From Larix kaempferi (Eukaryota > Streptophyta > Pinopsida > Pinales > Pinaceae), in contig BSBM01000442.1 in NCBI GenBank assembly GCA_027924585.1, positions 3,100,001 through 3,164,000 of the forward strand: 64,000 nt of DNA, in the 5' to 3' direction. Positions 1-9,978 of this stretch are shown one piece after another. Positions within the stretch are counted from its first letter, which is position 1. Each line of letters starts with the position of its first letter. A program made the position numbers and the translations under genes. The notes beneath the pieces are model-generated. The model was not told where the DNA came from, ran no database searches, and saw only the letters and a program-made list of their open reading frames with translations.

Positions 1-330
1 GTCAATACAGATAATTTAGTGTCAAGGGAGGTCATCGAAAAGTTGGGTTTGAGATGTAAACAACACCCAAATCCATACAAGATATCCTGGTTATAGAAAG
101 GACATTATGTGAAGGTAAATAGAAACGTGCCTGATCAACTTTAAAGTTGGGAAACTTGAAGACAGTGTACTGTGCGACGTAATCCCAATGGACGCTTGTC
201 ATTTGTTGTTAGGGAGGTCATGGAAATATGATAGGAATATTATCTATGATGGTCGAGCCAACACAGTCACAGTGTGGAAAAATGGCACACGAAGGATGCT
301 GAAGCCGAAGTAGGAGAATCGAGCTAACTG
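1..330 (+). pseudogene. Retropepsin C-terminal part of family A element
   Basis: Around 180-310 one frame reads DVIPMDACHLLLGRSWKYDR, the conserved block that ends the aspartic protease of many plant Ty3/gypsy elements. The start of the window (VNTDNLVSREVIEKLGL) is the upstream part of the same domain. Stops interrupt the frame near 95 and 140, and the catalytic D-S/T-G site lies left of the window. In a live element the enzyme would cut the Gag-Pol polyprotein inside the virus-like particle. Confidence 0.7.
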
Positions 331-364
331 CAAGTAGGGCAAAAGCAACTATTGGTAGAAGAGA

Positions 365-1290
365 GTGCTAATGTGCTTAGCGAAGGAATTCCTAGTGGAG
401 GAAGAGAAACAATCGGTATGTTTCGCCATCATTCTGAAAGGAACATGTGACGAAAGTTCGATGACAAAGAGAATTCCGATTGAAGTTGAAGAAATGATCG
501 ATGAGTTTCGGAGCATAATAGTCGATGAGTCACTAATGGGATTTCCACCGTCAAGAAGCATATCCCATCGGATTGACTTTAATCTAGGATTGAGTTTTCC
601 AAACAAGCAACCACATAGAATGACTCCAAAAAAGGGTCAGGATATCAATCGACAAGTCTAGGATTTGTTGGGAATAGGATTGATTAGAGAAATTTTAAGG
701 CCGTGTGTGGTACTAGTTGTACTAGCACCGAAAAAGGTTGGAGAGTAGAGGATGTGTACAGACTCCAGAGCTATCAACAAGATCATGATAAAGTACGGGT
801 TTCCATTTCCAAGGATGGAGGACTTGATGGATTGTTTGAGTGGAGAAATATAATTCACCAAGATCGACCTGAAGAGTGGATATCAATAGATCAGGGTCAA
901 AGAAGGCGATGAATGGAATACAACCTTCAAGACGAAGGAAGGATTGTATGAGTGGTTAGTAATGCCCTTTGGATTGACTAATGCGCCCAATACGTTCATG
1001 AGGTTGATGAAATAAGTACTGAAGCCATTCTTGGTAAATTTCATCATAGTGTATCTCGACGACATCTTGATATTTAGTTGAACCAAAGCCGAACATTTGG
1101 AGCACATTGGACAAGTATTACAAAAGCTGCAGGAAGAGAAGTTGATGGTGAACCTGCAGAAGTGCTTCTTCATGAAGGAAGAACTAGTGTACTTGGGATT
1201 TGTAATATCTAGTAAAGGGTTAGTAATGGACCAAGAAAAGGTGAAGGAAATATTGGAGCAGACAAAACCGACAAGAACGACATGAGTGCG
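365..1290 (+). pseudogene. Reverse transcriptase of family A element
   Basis: The protein starts with the protease-RT linker (365-661) and runs into the palm domain. Visible blocks are YFTKIDLKSGYQQIRV (near 850-900), [17 protein letters not shown] (near 950-1000), and the catalytic YLDD at 1052-1063, followed by YLGFVISSKGL near 1190. Stop codons fall at about 660, 1012 and 1078, and frame changes occur near 720 and 1285. The order and spacing match Ty3/gypsy RT, which copies the element's RNA into cDNA. This copy cannot make a full enzyme. Confidence 0.85.
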
Positions 1291-1860
1291 GAGTTTCCAT
1301 GGACTTGCTAGTTTTTATAGGAATTTCATCAGAGGATTCAGTCAAATATGTGCGTCGTTGAATGAGTGCATGAAGAAAGGGGAGTTCAAGTGGATAGAAG
1401 CTTCCCAGAAATCCTTTGACAAGTTGAAGTAGAAGGTGACAGATAGTCCAGTGTTAACTCTCCCATATTTCGACAAAGTTTTCCAAGTCAATTGCGACAC
1501 GAGTGGAATGGAAATTGGCGTAGTGTTGAGCCATGAGGGCCGACCAATTGCATTCTTTAGCAAAAAGTTGGACGATGTGAAGTGAAAATATTTGGTCTAC
1601 AACTAGGATTTCTATGCTATTGTCTAAGCATTGAAGAAATGGAGGCATTATTTGTTGCCCAAGGAATTTGTGGTATACACAAATCACGAAGCACTGTGGT
1701 ACTTGAATACTCAGTCGAAGTTGAATCATCGACACATGAAGTGGGTTAAATTCTTGCAGGGCTATAAATTCATGTTGCGACATAAGTCGGGCAAGTCAAA
1801 CAAGGTTGTCGACGCGCTGAGACAAAGAGTTGCATTGTTGAACAAGACAACAGTTCAGGC
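1291..1860 (+). pseudogene. RT connection and RNase H domain of family A element
   Basis: [16 protein letters not shown] near 1300-1340 is the usual thumb/connection block. From about 1480 the frame gives [18 protein letters not shown] and then YTNHEALWYLNTQ (near 1680), the two landmarks of gypsy RNase H, with the DAL motif near 1815. Several TAG and TGA codons break it (near 1430, 1582, 1605, 1627). RNase H removes the RNA strand of the RNA-DNA hybrid in reverse transcription. Confidence 0.8.
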
Positions 1861-2790
1861 GACAAGAATAGAGCCTGTGAAGATAGAGTATGAGACTGAC
1901 GAGGATTTTGTGAAAGCATGGAAGGATATTCGCGAACCATGGTGTGTCAACATGACTCTATCCTTGGATTGTTTTATCCAAGAAGGATACTTATTTAAGG
2001 GACAAAAGTTGTGTATTCCCATAGGATCTGTAAGAGAGAACCTAATCCGAGAAATGCATAGTGGCAGATTAGCATGTCACTTTGGCATCGACAAGACCAA
2101 GGCGTTGGTCGAAGAAAAGTACTATTGGCCAGGAATGACAACAGATGTTAGTAGGTGGGTACGACGGTGTCGAATTTTTCAGTTGGAAAAGGGGCGAAGT
2201 CGGAATACGGGGTTGTATGCACCATTACCAGTACTGAATACCCCATGGGATAACCTGAGCATGAATTTTTTGCTAGGATTGTTGAAGACACAGCAAGGTA
2301 ATGACTGAATCTTTGTAGTAGTCGACAGATTTTTGAAGATGGCACAATTTATTTCTTTGTCAGAAGACACATGACGCCACGAGCATTGTTGTACTATTAT
2401 TCAAGGAGATAGTCAGACTGCATTAGTTTCCGAAGAGTATAACATCAGATAGAGATACCAAGTTTATGGGTCATTTCTAGAGAACCCTATGGAAGAAACT
2501 AGACACAAAGTTGTAGTTTAGCTCGGCATAGTATCCACAGACTGATGGACAGATTGAGGTGGTAAACAAAAGTTTGGGAAACCTTCTAATATGTTTGAAG
2601 GTCATCCTACCCAAGGAGTGGGAGAATGTGTTGGCGCAATTAAAGTTTGCATACAACAATGATGTGAATCGATCGACATGTATGATCCCATTCTAGATTG
2701 TTCAAGGTTGAATCCCACATGGTGTGGTATATTTGGTCGCGATACCGACATAAATCAGAAAGAGTGCAGATGTAGAAACATTTGTAGAGC
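1861..2790 (+). pseudogene. Integrase zinc-binding and catalytic core of family A element
   Basis: After RNase H comes a H-H-C-C type region (SGRLACHFGIDKTKALVEEK near 2060-2120 and RWVRRCRIFQ near 2155-2185) and the start of the catalytic core (WDNLSMNFLLGLL near 2250), where the usual first Asp reads Asn. A TGA at 2306 stops the frame. Remnants of the core and of the YNND-type block near 2650 continue in shifted frames. The enzyme would insert the cDNA; this copy is inactive. Confidence 0.75.
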
Positions 2791-2792
2791 AT

Positions 2793-3370
2793 ATGAAAGA
2801 AGTGCATGAATATGTGCGCAAGTGCATTGAAAAGAGAAATGCGACATACAAGTTGAGAGCTGACGGGAAGAAGACACTACAGTCGTTCAGTGAGGGAGAC
2901 TTAGTCTATGCGCACTTTAGGAAAGAGAGGTTCCCGACAGGAACATACAACAAGTTGAAGCTGACGAAGATTGGACCATGTAAGATCTTGAAGAAGATCT
3001 CAGACAATGCTTATGTGTTGGAGCTGCCGAAGGAATTGAACATTTCTCCTACATTCAATGTCTCAGATTTGTACAAGTATGAAGAAGGTTCAACAAGTAG
3101 CATCGTGGAAGTGTCGAATATCGACTAGACATAACAAATTATAGATCAACACAAGGAATAGATCGCCGAAATGGTGGATTAACACGAAGTCGGACACACG
3201 AGGAGTTCACACAAGAAAGAATATTTAGTTTGATGGAGGGATGATGAATCGAATGAGGGGACATGGATTTCAAAAGAAGAATACAGAATACTGATAGAGT
3301 AGTTGAATTATTTTTCACCTGGGGATTATAATGCAGGAGAATCAGGGCCTAGGAAAAGCAATCGAAGTTG
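2793..3370 (+). pseudogene. Integrase C-terminal GPF/Y module and chromodomain of family A element
   Basis: An open stretch at 2793-3128 encodes the integrase C-terminal module with [20 protein letters not shown] and FNVSDLYKY, a standard GPF/Y-like block. After a TAG at 3127 a chromodomain-like segment follows in another frame (KKEYLV, W.D, GTWISKEEYRIL, near 3210-3295) and ends at a TGA near 3370. Chromodomains of plant chromoviruses are thought to steer insertion to chromatin with particular histone marks. The same module in the second copy is at 36921-37207 and 50713-50901, about 75-80% identical by eye. Confidence 0.8.
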
Positions 3371-4195
3371 ATCGACATAGAAGATGGTCGACTAGGGGGA
3401 TTACCGATGACCACTTGTGCGAAAGAGACTAGCATTTGAAGCCAAGAAGTCAAGCGGGAAGTTGTAAAAGCATGGTTGATGGGAGTAAACGTCGACATCG
3501 ACGGGAGCAGAGATTGAAGAAGCCGAACACTGACATCGAAGAAAGAGGCAAAGGCCAAGCAAGGAGGATGGGTTGGAATGGAAGCCATGGAGACTAAGTG
3601 AAACTGACAAGTTAATTCAAGTAATGACAAAGTACAGTATGGTCGACAGGTCGAAGAGGAAATTGATAGGAACGACTACTGTAGCAAAGTCAGAGACGTG
3701 CAGGATTCAAGGAAACAACTGGTGGGTGTTGTTGAAGAAGTTATAGGAGTTAAGAAGGTTGTTGGGGCCAGACCAGGTGTCACCATAGTGGGAGGTTGTG
3801 CAGCATGGCCAGGGGTGTTGACAACTACAGGATCCGTTAGGTCAAAGGTCGAGCGATGGACATATAAGGACATCTTGGGGAATGAAATGGACCTCGGGAG
3901 CAGCAACAAAGAAGATTAGAAGACGGGTCTGAAGGCACATAGGAGGTGATCGATCCTTCTTTCATTGTTCATATGATCAGAAAACTGAGAGGATCACACA
4001 CAGGGAGAAACGTAGTGAGAGAACATAGTCTTACTTTTGTATATTGTAATAGGCTAAGGACGACTTGTTTATTTGCTTTGTATGTAACATTGTAACCGAT
4101 TCAAGTAATAGAAGAATCCAAATTCTTGTCATTCTAGTTCGCATCCATTCTATGTGAGCGCATTGTGTGTTTTTTGTGTGCTATTGTTAAGCAAC
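3371..4195 (+). repeat. 3' noncoding region and probable LTR of family A copy 1
   Basis: No gene is visible. The segment is purine-rich at first and matches 50902-51812 in order: the GTCGAC-rich stretch, a cacac...agagaacat block, tgtattgtaa, ataaccgatt and a terminal attgttaagcaa. It probably contains the 3' LTR, but I could not place the LTR start or a matching 5' LTR. Confidence 0.5.
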
Positions 4196-4228
4196 ATAGT
4201 CCAACCAGAACCTCCCTTGTGCTATTCT

Positions 4229-4690
4229 TCATGCCTGTTTTCTGTTTTTGGTGGGATGGCTTAGAGAATTACAAAGATTGGACCATATAATTCCATCTCT
4301 CTCCAAAGAACCCTCATAATCCCAACCAGGATGGATTTTAAAACAATTTTCCTCTCTATTATGCCCATTATGATACCTAGCTTCATCTATAAACAAGATG
4401 TTGGATTTCTCATATATTTCCTCATAAATATCAAACACTTTAGATATGTTCTTCTGGTTGGTAGGTAACAAATTTCCAGCTCAACTTCTTTTGCAATGGT
4501 TCATTCCACATTGAGATTGACCCCAAACAAATACAAATATGGCAGACTTTATCCAATCGAACTTGTGAAGAGAAAAAACGTAATTTTTTTTTCCAAGTAA
4601 ACCATAGAGAAATATCAATACCTTCGTTCACAACATTTGTATAACTAAGGACTAAACATGAGGTGATAGCAATTGTAAGGAGCATATTTG
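4229..4690 (-). pseudogene. Degenerate exon, possibly HAD/FCP1-like phosphatase fold
   Basis: Two overlapping frames (4685-4440, then 4471-4229) join by one frameshift into a protein piece with MWNEPLQ, then NILFIDEARYHNGHNREENC and HPGWDY. Plant FCP1/SCP-like HAD proteins have a similar order: a MW-x-KPL-like block, then an NT-LLIDDSPYK-x-NP block and a C-terminal tail. The second catalytic Asp pair appears as IDEA, so a key residue is changed. The match is by pattern only. It lies downstream, on the same strand, of the larger decayed gene at 6909-9978 and may be its 3' end or a separate gene. Confidence 0.3.
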
Positions 4691-5326
4691 AAATTGGGAT
4701 TTAAGTGTTATGGTTTGGTACTGACAAACCCTGGTACTCCGAAAAGTAATCCTTCTACTCCCAATATAAAGAGTTTATTTTGAACTGAAATCAATTATAT
4801 AAAAAATTATTCTTAATTTGTAAATGGAAGACTTGAAAAAAAGTGATGTAACAAGATACATTTTTGTTTAAAGTATTAAAAAAGAATTATAACAAGAAAC
4901 ATTGTTTTGCATTCATTAATGTTAATTCAAGTTTTAATTATGTGTTAAACAACATATCACTTTATGTACTAGTCTTAGTGGTTAAGGGGTTACCACATGC
5001 TGATTGAAAAACTACAACCATATAATCTAATGATGTACCACTAAAATTAAATTAGCTAAAAGTGTAAAGTATATGGAAATACGTGAATTCAACCCTTTAT
5101 GAATTATGCAAGAAAACTCAATATCAACAGATTATTTTTAACATATTATAAGAAGCATGGAAAAATCAAGAACAGAGAAAAAATTGTCATCAATTCGTAA
5201 AATGGATTGAAGACACTATTTCATATTCTAAACAATTCACCTTATAGATTTCAAAATATCCACAACATTAACATCATTATTGTCTTCTCGAACCACAATT
5301 GAAATACTCTACCAAAATTCCATTAG
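4691..5326. other. AT-rich stretch without a recognised gene
   Basis: I see no coding pattern or terminal repeats here. It lies between two decayed exons on the minus strand and may be intron. Confidence 0.5.
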
Positions 5327-5563
5327 CTAATTTTCCTTTGAACCAATGGCTGGAGCTGCTATACAATTATCTCTCAGCTCCCTAGCAACATTTTTATAAA
5401 CAAGTATTGTACTTTTCTTATTATATTTTTCATTATATCGTCTCCAGACCACCGCAAGTGGCTTGGTTACATGGCCCATGGAATCATTTTTGAAATATTC
5501 ACTACCAAAACAAAGCAACATACTCAATGGAAGTGGAATTTTTTTGAATACTTTCTTAGCCAT
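5327..5563 (-). pseudogene. Open exon-like fragment of unknown gene
   Basis: A 78-residue open frame reads LPLSMLLCFGSEYFKND, then KPLAVVWRRYNEKYNKKSTI and LVYKN. The run K-P-L-x-x-V-W-x-x-Y...N-T-x-L-V resembles the same half of an FCP1-like HAD domain as the exon at 4229-4690, so the two could be duplicates or neighbouring exons. The usual DDSP residues are not there. I do not recognise the gene with certainty. Confidence 0.3.
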
Positions 5564-6480
5564 TTGTGTTACTTCTTTGTTATCCTTGTCATCCTAGAAT
5601 GCAACCTCAAATACACTTGTGACCAATAAGAAAAATTAAGGTAGTTTTGGCTGAAGTATCTAGTGATTTCCCTTAAATTTCAAATCTTGTTTGCACTTTT
5701 ATGTGGCTTGATTGTACAAGAAATCTTGAAGGTCTAAAATCAATAAAAAAAAATCATGGACCACTGCAAAAAAAATATGTGTATATGAATATCATATAAT
5801 ATATTAAAAAAATATCATATACTATATATTCGAAAATGATTAATTTTCACCTCGAGAAATTTTGCCTTGCACATTTTTTCCACTCTCGAGAATCATTTCA
5901 GCAGTTTCCTCTTCTATTTGCGAAAGAAAATTAAATTTGTTTTCTAAATAAACAATAAATCCATGGTTTTGTTATTCATTGTATGAAGAATGTACCTTAG
6001 TAATGGTAATGAACCCACTGCAATGCATTTTTATATAGATTCTCTACCAATGATAAAACATTTTATACATGAGAAGCAATAATGATAATTGAATTCCAGT
6101 ATTTGGTCACAAATTATGGCATGAGTAGAGTATAGAAGGAACCTTGGTCAATTCTGGTTGATTCCTTGATCACTTCCACGTTTGATTCTTCTGTCCAAGA
6201 AAGAGAAGTAAACATTATTTTTTTGTCTACATTCATTTGATAAGATTTTTTTTTTTTGTTATACTTGGTATTAAAAGTAGTGTGAAAAACCGATCCATTA
6301 TGTGATTGTGCTGCAATGTTTCCTTCGTTGCAACGGTTCTATAAGAATGTATATATTGAGCTGGTTATACAATACCACAATATTATATAGATGCATGTGC
6401 TAGAAGCTTCCATATTTGGGATAGTACTACTAATATTTGAAATCGATAATGTGAAAGAAAATTATAATATAGGATAGAGA
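5564..6480. other. AT-rich stretch without a recognised gene
   Basis: Only short open frames occur, and there are long A/T runs, for example a T run near 6247. It is probably intronic or decayed sequence of the surrounding minus-strand gene. Confidence 0.45.
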
Positions 6481-6489
6481 AACTACCTG

Positions 6490-6960
6490 TTTGAGAACAA
6501 ACCACTGTACTAGCATTTGCTTCTGGTGAGACTGTTGTTTGAGATGTGCTTGACTATAGATTCATACCAAAAAATTGATTAATTACTATAATTTATTTTA
6601 TAATAAACATTGTCTTCATATATATTGTCCACATGAATGTGAACTTACTAGTTGATAGTGTATTGTGACACACGGTCTTCCTATTTAATTTAGGATATGA
6701 TTATTTTAAGTCATTGTATAAAATTATAACACGAGTAGAATATAGAATCTACCCGATATGTGTGATCGATCCACCATATCATCTACTTCTAGTGTTTGAG
6801 ATGTATTTGACATTGAATTCATACCACAAAAAAAAATTATTAATGTAATTTAGTTTACAATAAAGATAATGTCTTCATATATATTTTCCCCGTCCCCCGT
6901 CAGAATATGAACATACCAATTGATAGTGAATTTTGACGTGCATTAAAACCATCCATAGGA
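6490..6960 (-). repeat. Tandem duplication of an exon-intron unit (about 260 bp)
   Basis: Two adjacent copies, about 6490-6680 and 6745-6960, share the same order on the minus strand: a donor-like site after tcactatcaa(c/t)t(a/g)g, an intron with cttcatatatatt, then an exon beginning GMN with STSQT inside. The right copy keeps a donor-like GTATGT at 6911-6916. The left copy has a TAG in the exon. The duplication belongs to the decayed gene extending to 9978. Confidence 0.55.
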
Positions 6961-7030
6961 CCTTCATCTATAAGTTGATAAGGCTCTTTGACAATCAGAG
7001 GTTGAGCATCTTGGTCATTTAAGAGGACAA
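6917..7030 (-). pseudogene. Exon of the decayed multi-exon gene
   Basis: On the minus strand, an open frame (DQDAQPLIVKEPYQLIDEGP and on to NSLSI) ends at a good donor, G|GTATGT, at 6917/6916. The acceptor was not placed. It follows the methyltransferase-like exon, whose donor is at 7113/7112. Confidence 0.4.
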
Positions 7031-7112
7031 TATCATAAAATTAGCATTTTTAATTTGAATTATTAGTAATAATGTAATTATTGTATAGTTTTATAAACAC
7101 GAAACATTTTAC

Positions 7113-7976
7113 CCAGCTGGAGTGCTAATAAGTCTTTGATAATACTTGTTCAAGTATTCTTCCCGATGTACATTCTCAACAACGCATGCCAATCTACACT
7201 TTCGTTCCCGCATTATAAGTTGAAGAATTCTGCATCCACCATAAACCGTGAGAACCATTCCACCTTCCTCTACAAAAAATTTAGTAACATTGTCCCAAAA
7301 GGAAATATTTCTTTCATTTTTGAATGGATGTTTAACCCTAGAACACCAACTTCTTAAAATGAAGGCAAGGGATCCATTTTCTCATCATCTTCGCATCGGT
7401 CATAAAACATATCCATTGATTCACTTATTTCAATGTCATCACCTTTTTCGTTGTTGGTATAGCCCATGCAAAACAATAATGGCATATCATATGTCATATG
7501 TTTTTTTTTAACTGTCTTATGTCCCCAAATTTAGAGTAATATTCTCTCATTTTCTTCTTGAAATACGTCTTGACTGTAGAAAAAGCCAAATGGCATTTTA
7601 CTGGATCAACCAGAAAGACACAAACATATCTACGCTTGCTTCTTCCAAGTATGCCAAACATATCTACCAAATCATCACCACACCAATTAGTGACCACATT
7701 GCATAAACCTATCACCAGTAAATCAAATTCCAATGTCACCATATCTCGTCGCAAGATTTCTATTGCATGCTTCAATGAACTCCGATAGGATGAAACACAG
7801 GAAAAATGGTAGGATTTTGGAAGGGTTCCCCTTTCCACACCATTCCTTGGAGCTATATGCATATCCAGTATGTCCTTAGTTGGTTCCAGAACACTATGAT
7901 AATCATCATTAACCTTTCTTTTTTTCTTCTTTTTACTTGATTTTTCAGGTTCATCGTCATCATCTATTTCTTGCAT
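7113..7976 (-). pseudogene. Methyltransferase-like region of an unknown multi-exon gene
   Basis: On the minus strand, a lysine-rich acidic lead (EIDDDDEPEKSSKKKKKRK, a likely nuclear signal) is followed by FDLLVIGLCNV...DDLVDMFGIL...YVCVFLVDPVKCHLAF. Two frameshifts later, by 7113, comes RVKHPFKNERNISFWDNV, FFVEEGGMVLTVYGG and a C-terminal helix. A DLP/DPP-Y-like block before a K-P-x-x-FW...GG-x-VLD-x-x-GG block is the order seen in N4/N6 amino-group DNA methyltransferases. Here the catalytic DPPY equivalent is IGLCNV and the SAM-binding motif reads TVYGG, so it would be dead. The donor at the end (G|GTAAAA) is plausible. Family membership is an inference from motif order. Confidence 0.4.
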
Positions 7977-8473
7977 ATCACCAAGCTATATGATGCGGTG
8001 GCGTTTCATACTGTACACTTCTAGTACATTTCCTATGTGTACTTTGAAATATCTGTGGTTGTCAACATCATTATTTTCCATGTATCTCTATGCAACTCTA
8101 CAAACATGTCTCTGTGCTTTTATCCTCTTGTAGTGGCCACTTAATCCCTCTGCTTCCACACCGTCTTTGAATGAATTACTTAGACATACCATGCCTTCTA
8201 TTATTGCAACTGCTAATTCATAAATCTTTTTATCCTCCACCCCCCTTGTACACCTTTAAAAACTTGTTGTCTATTTAGGTGTGTTGTTTGGAGTGAAATC
8301 ATCTTGTGATTCCTTCTTATGCAAACATGCCAGACCACCATTTCTATAAACGTCAAAAATATTGACCCACTTATTCCATATTTGGTGAGGGAGACACACC
8401 AAAGTTAAATTATCCTTGAGACTCTTGGCCTTCTCTCTTTCGAATATTCTCTTACATTTTCCGTCAAACACCT
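7977..8473 (-). pseudogene. Exon of the decayed multi-exon gene
   Basis: An acceptor TTACCTCAG at 8482-8474 opens a frame (VFDGKCKRIFEREKAKSLKD, later LPHQIWNKWVNIFDVYRNGG). A TAG near 8271 and one frameshift lead into VEDKKIYELAVAIIEGMVCL and FKVHIGNVLEVYSMKRHRII, which runs into the lysine-rich lead of the methyltransferase-like part. No known domain is recognised. Confidence 0.4.
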
Positions 8474-8560
8474 CTGAGGTAAATAATAATTAATAAATGT
8501 GGGAAAAATATTTTTTTTCTAGAATATTATAATCAATGTAATTCAATTACAGAAACTTAC

Positions 8561-9793
8561 GGTCCATTCAGGAGAAGGTTTGTTTCCACTCCGAGGATGC
8601 TTTGGCTCACCAAAATTCTCCCAGTGGTACGTAGATTTCAAAATATGTGCAATGTACTCTGTTTGAACCTGTGTTTTGTTTGCCTCATTTTGTTGCTTGC
8701 AAAGACTGAGGATTGTAGTCACAGACGTGCTAGGGTATACAATTCTATCCATCTTCTCTCTGAATTGATCATGGAGTCTACTATATACTTTATTTTTTAA
8801 CATTTCCTTACAAACTTCTATTATGTGTTTCCCATAAAGAATAAAAAAATGTACATCTTCCCTTGAAACATCCTCCTTTGTTACCAATTATGCAAAGTTG
8901 TATGATGTCTTGGCACCCCCTTTTGTAAAAGGAATTAATAATCCATCTCTTTGCAAGGTGTTTGTATTTTCTACCATTGGTTGCATCAATTCAGGAACCC
9001 AATTATCATTGATTGATCTATACTGGTACTCTTCAGGTGCCATGTGACAACGATGGATACCAAATTTGAAAATTTTGGCGTCAAATAAGAAAGCAAAGGA
9101 ACTTGATTTGTTTTCACCCCCTTTTTTTGAAATATTTTTTCTACCATTTCCATCTTGGCCTCAACTGGATCCTGTTGCAACAGTTTGAAAAGGGACATTT
9201 TCATATCCTTGTCCAAACTGTGTGCATACCCGCGCCTCCAGTATGTAAGATTGACACCGCAATTTGGATTGAGATCCTTTCTAATATCCATGTAGTGCAC
9301 AACAGGCGATGTTTGTTTTTTAAGGTATACACATTTCAAAACACTTTGAATCCCATTATGTATTGCATTATCATGTATTAATATGCATGGATTCTCATCA
9401 TAGTTACCCAACTTCCACCCATACATGTATGCTGACATATCTTTCCTTTCCACAGAGGCTTGCATAAGGTGTTGTTGATATAATATTTCCTTAAACGTGC
9501 ATTGTTCTGCAACGCAATATTTAACAATAGACTCATTTTATTTGGAATCTAAAATTGATTCAAATTGAATCATAATTTCGTGATCATTAAGAACTATCAA
9601 ATTCAAAACAATTCCTACCGATGTAACACTATTCCCCCTCTCAGCGTGAACGTACATGTATGGGTAGCCATTTGCTGGCTCTGCAGCTTCTACAAACCAG
9701 TTTAAATCAGAATATTCACAAACGCTTTCCGAAGAGACTTGAAGCCTATGTACAATTATATAAGAGGATCCAAGGTGTGCCATTGAAACTCCC
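8561..9793 (-). pseudogene. Large central exon of the decayed multi-exon gene
   Basis: The frame opens with GVSMAHLGSSYIIVHRLQV and continues through WFVEAAEPANGYPYMYVHAE, YMYGWKLGNYDENPC, GVNLTYWRRGYAHSLDKD and YHWENFGEPKHPRSG, ending at a perfect donor, ACC|GTAAGT, at 8561/8560. It is broken by one TAA (about 9538), one frameshift (about 8990) and one further stop near 8890. The acceptor reads CG where AG is expected. The length of the near-open region (about 410 codons) shows a real protein that decayed recently. I do not recognise the family. Confidence 0.5.
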
Positions 9794-9903
9794 GCAGTAA
9801 ATTTGATTTTAATACTAATTAGTACAAATATAGCATGATAAATATATAATGGTACAACAACAATAAATACAATAAATTTACATGGAATTCTATAAATACT
9901 TAC

Positions 9904-9978
9904 GTAAGCTACATACACTAACTCGTTGGAAGTTGAATCCCAACAACTTATTTTGGCATCGATGGAAATTATTTTCTG
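9904..9978 (-). pseudogene. Short upstream exon of the decayed multi-exon gene
   Basis: A 75-bp phase-0 exon lies between an acceptor TTTTAG (ending at 9979) and a perfect donor TAC|GTAAGT. It reads KIISIDAKISCWDST then ELVYVAY. It joins in frame to GVSMAHLG of the next exon across a 110-bp intron. Upstream exons were not found. Confidence 0.45.

Larger units (their letters stand above)
1..4195 (+). mobile_element. Ty3/gypsy retrotransposon, family A copy 1, 5' end outside the window
   Basis: The stretch reads in order as protease end, reverse transcriptase, RNase H, integrase, GPF/Y module and chromodomain, followed by about 830 bases of noncoding 3' sequence. The same protein tail and 3' sequence recur at 36740-37207 plus 50713-51812, which defines the family. 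Both copies lose similarity just after a shared attgttaagcaa, so the right end is put near 4195. No LTR start or target duplication could be fixed. The coding part has many stops and shifts, so this is an old, dead copy. Confidence 0.85.
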
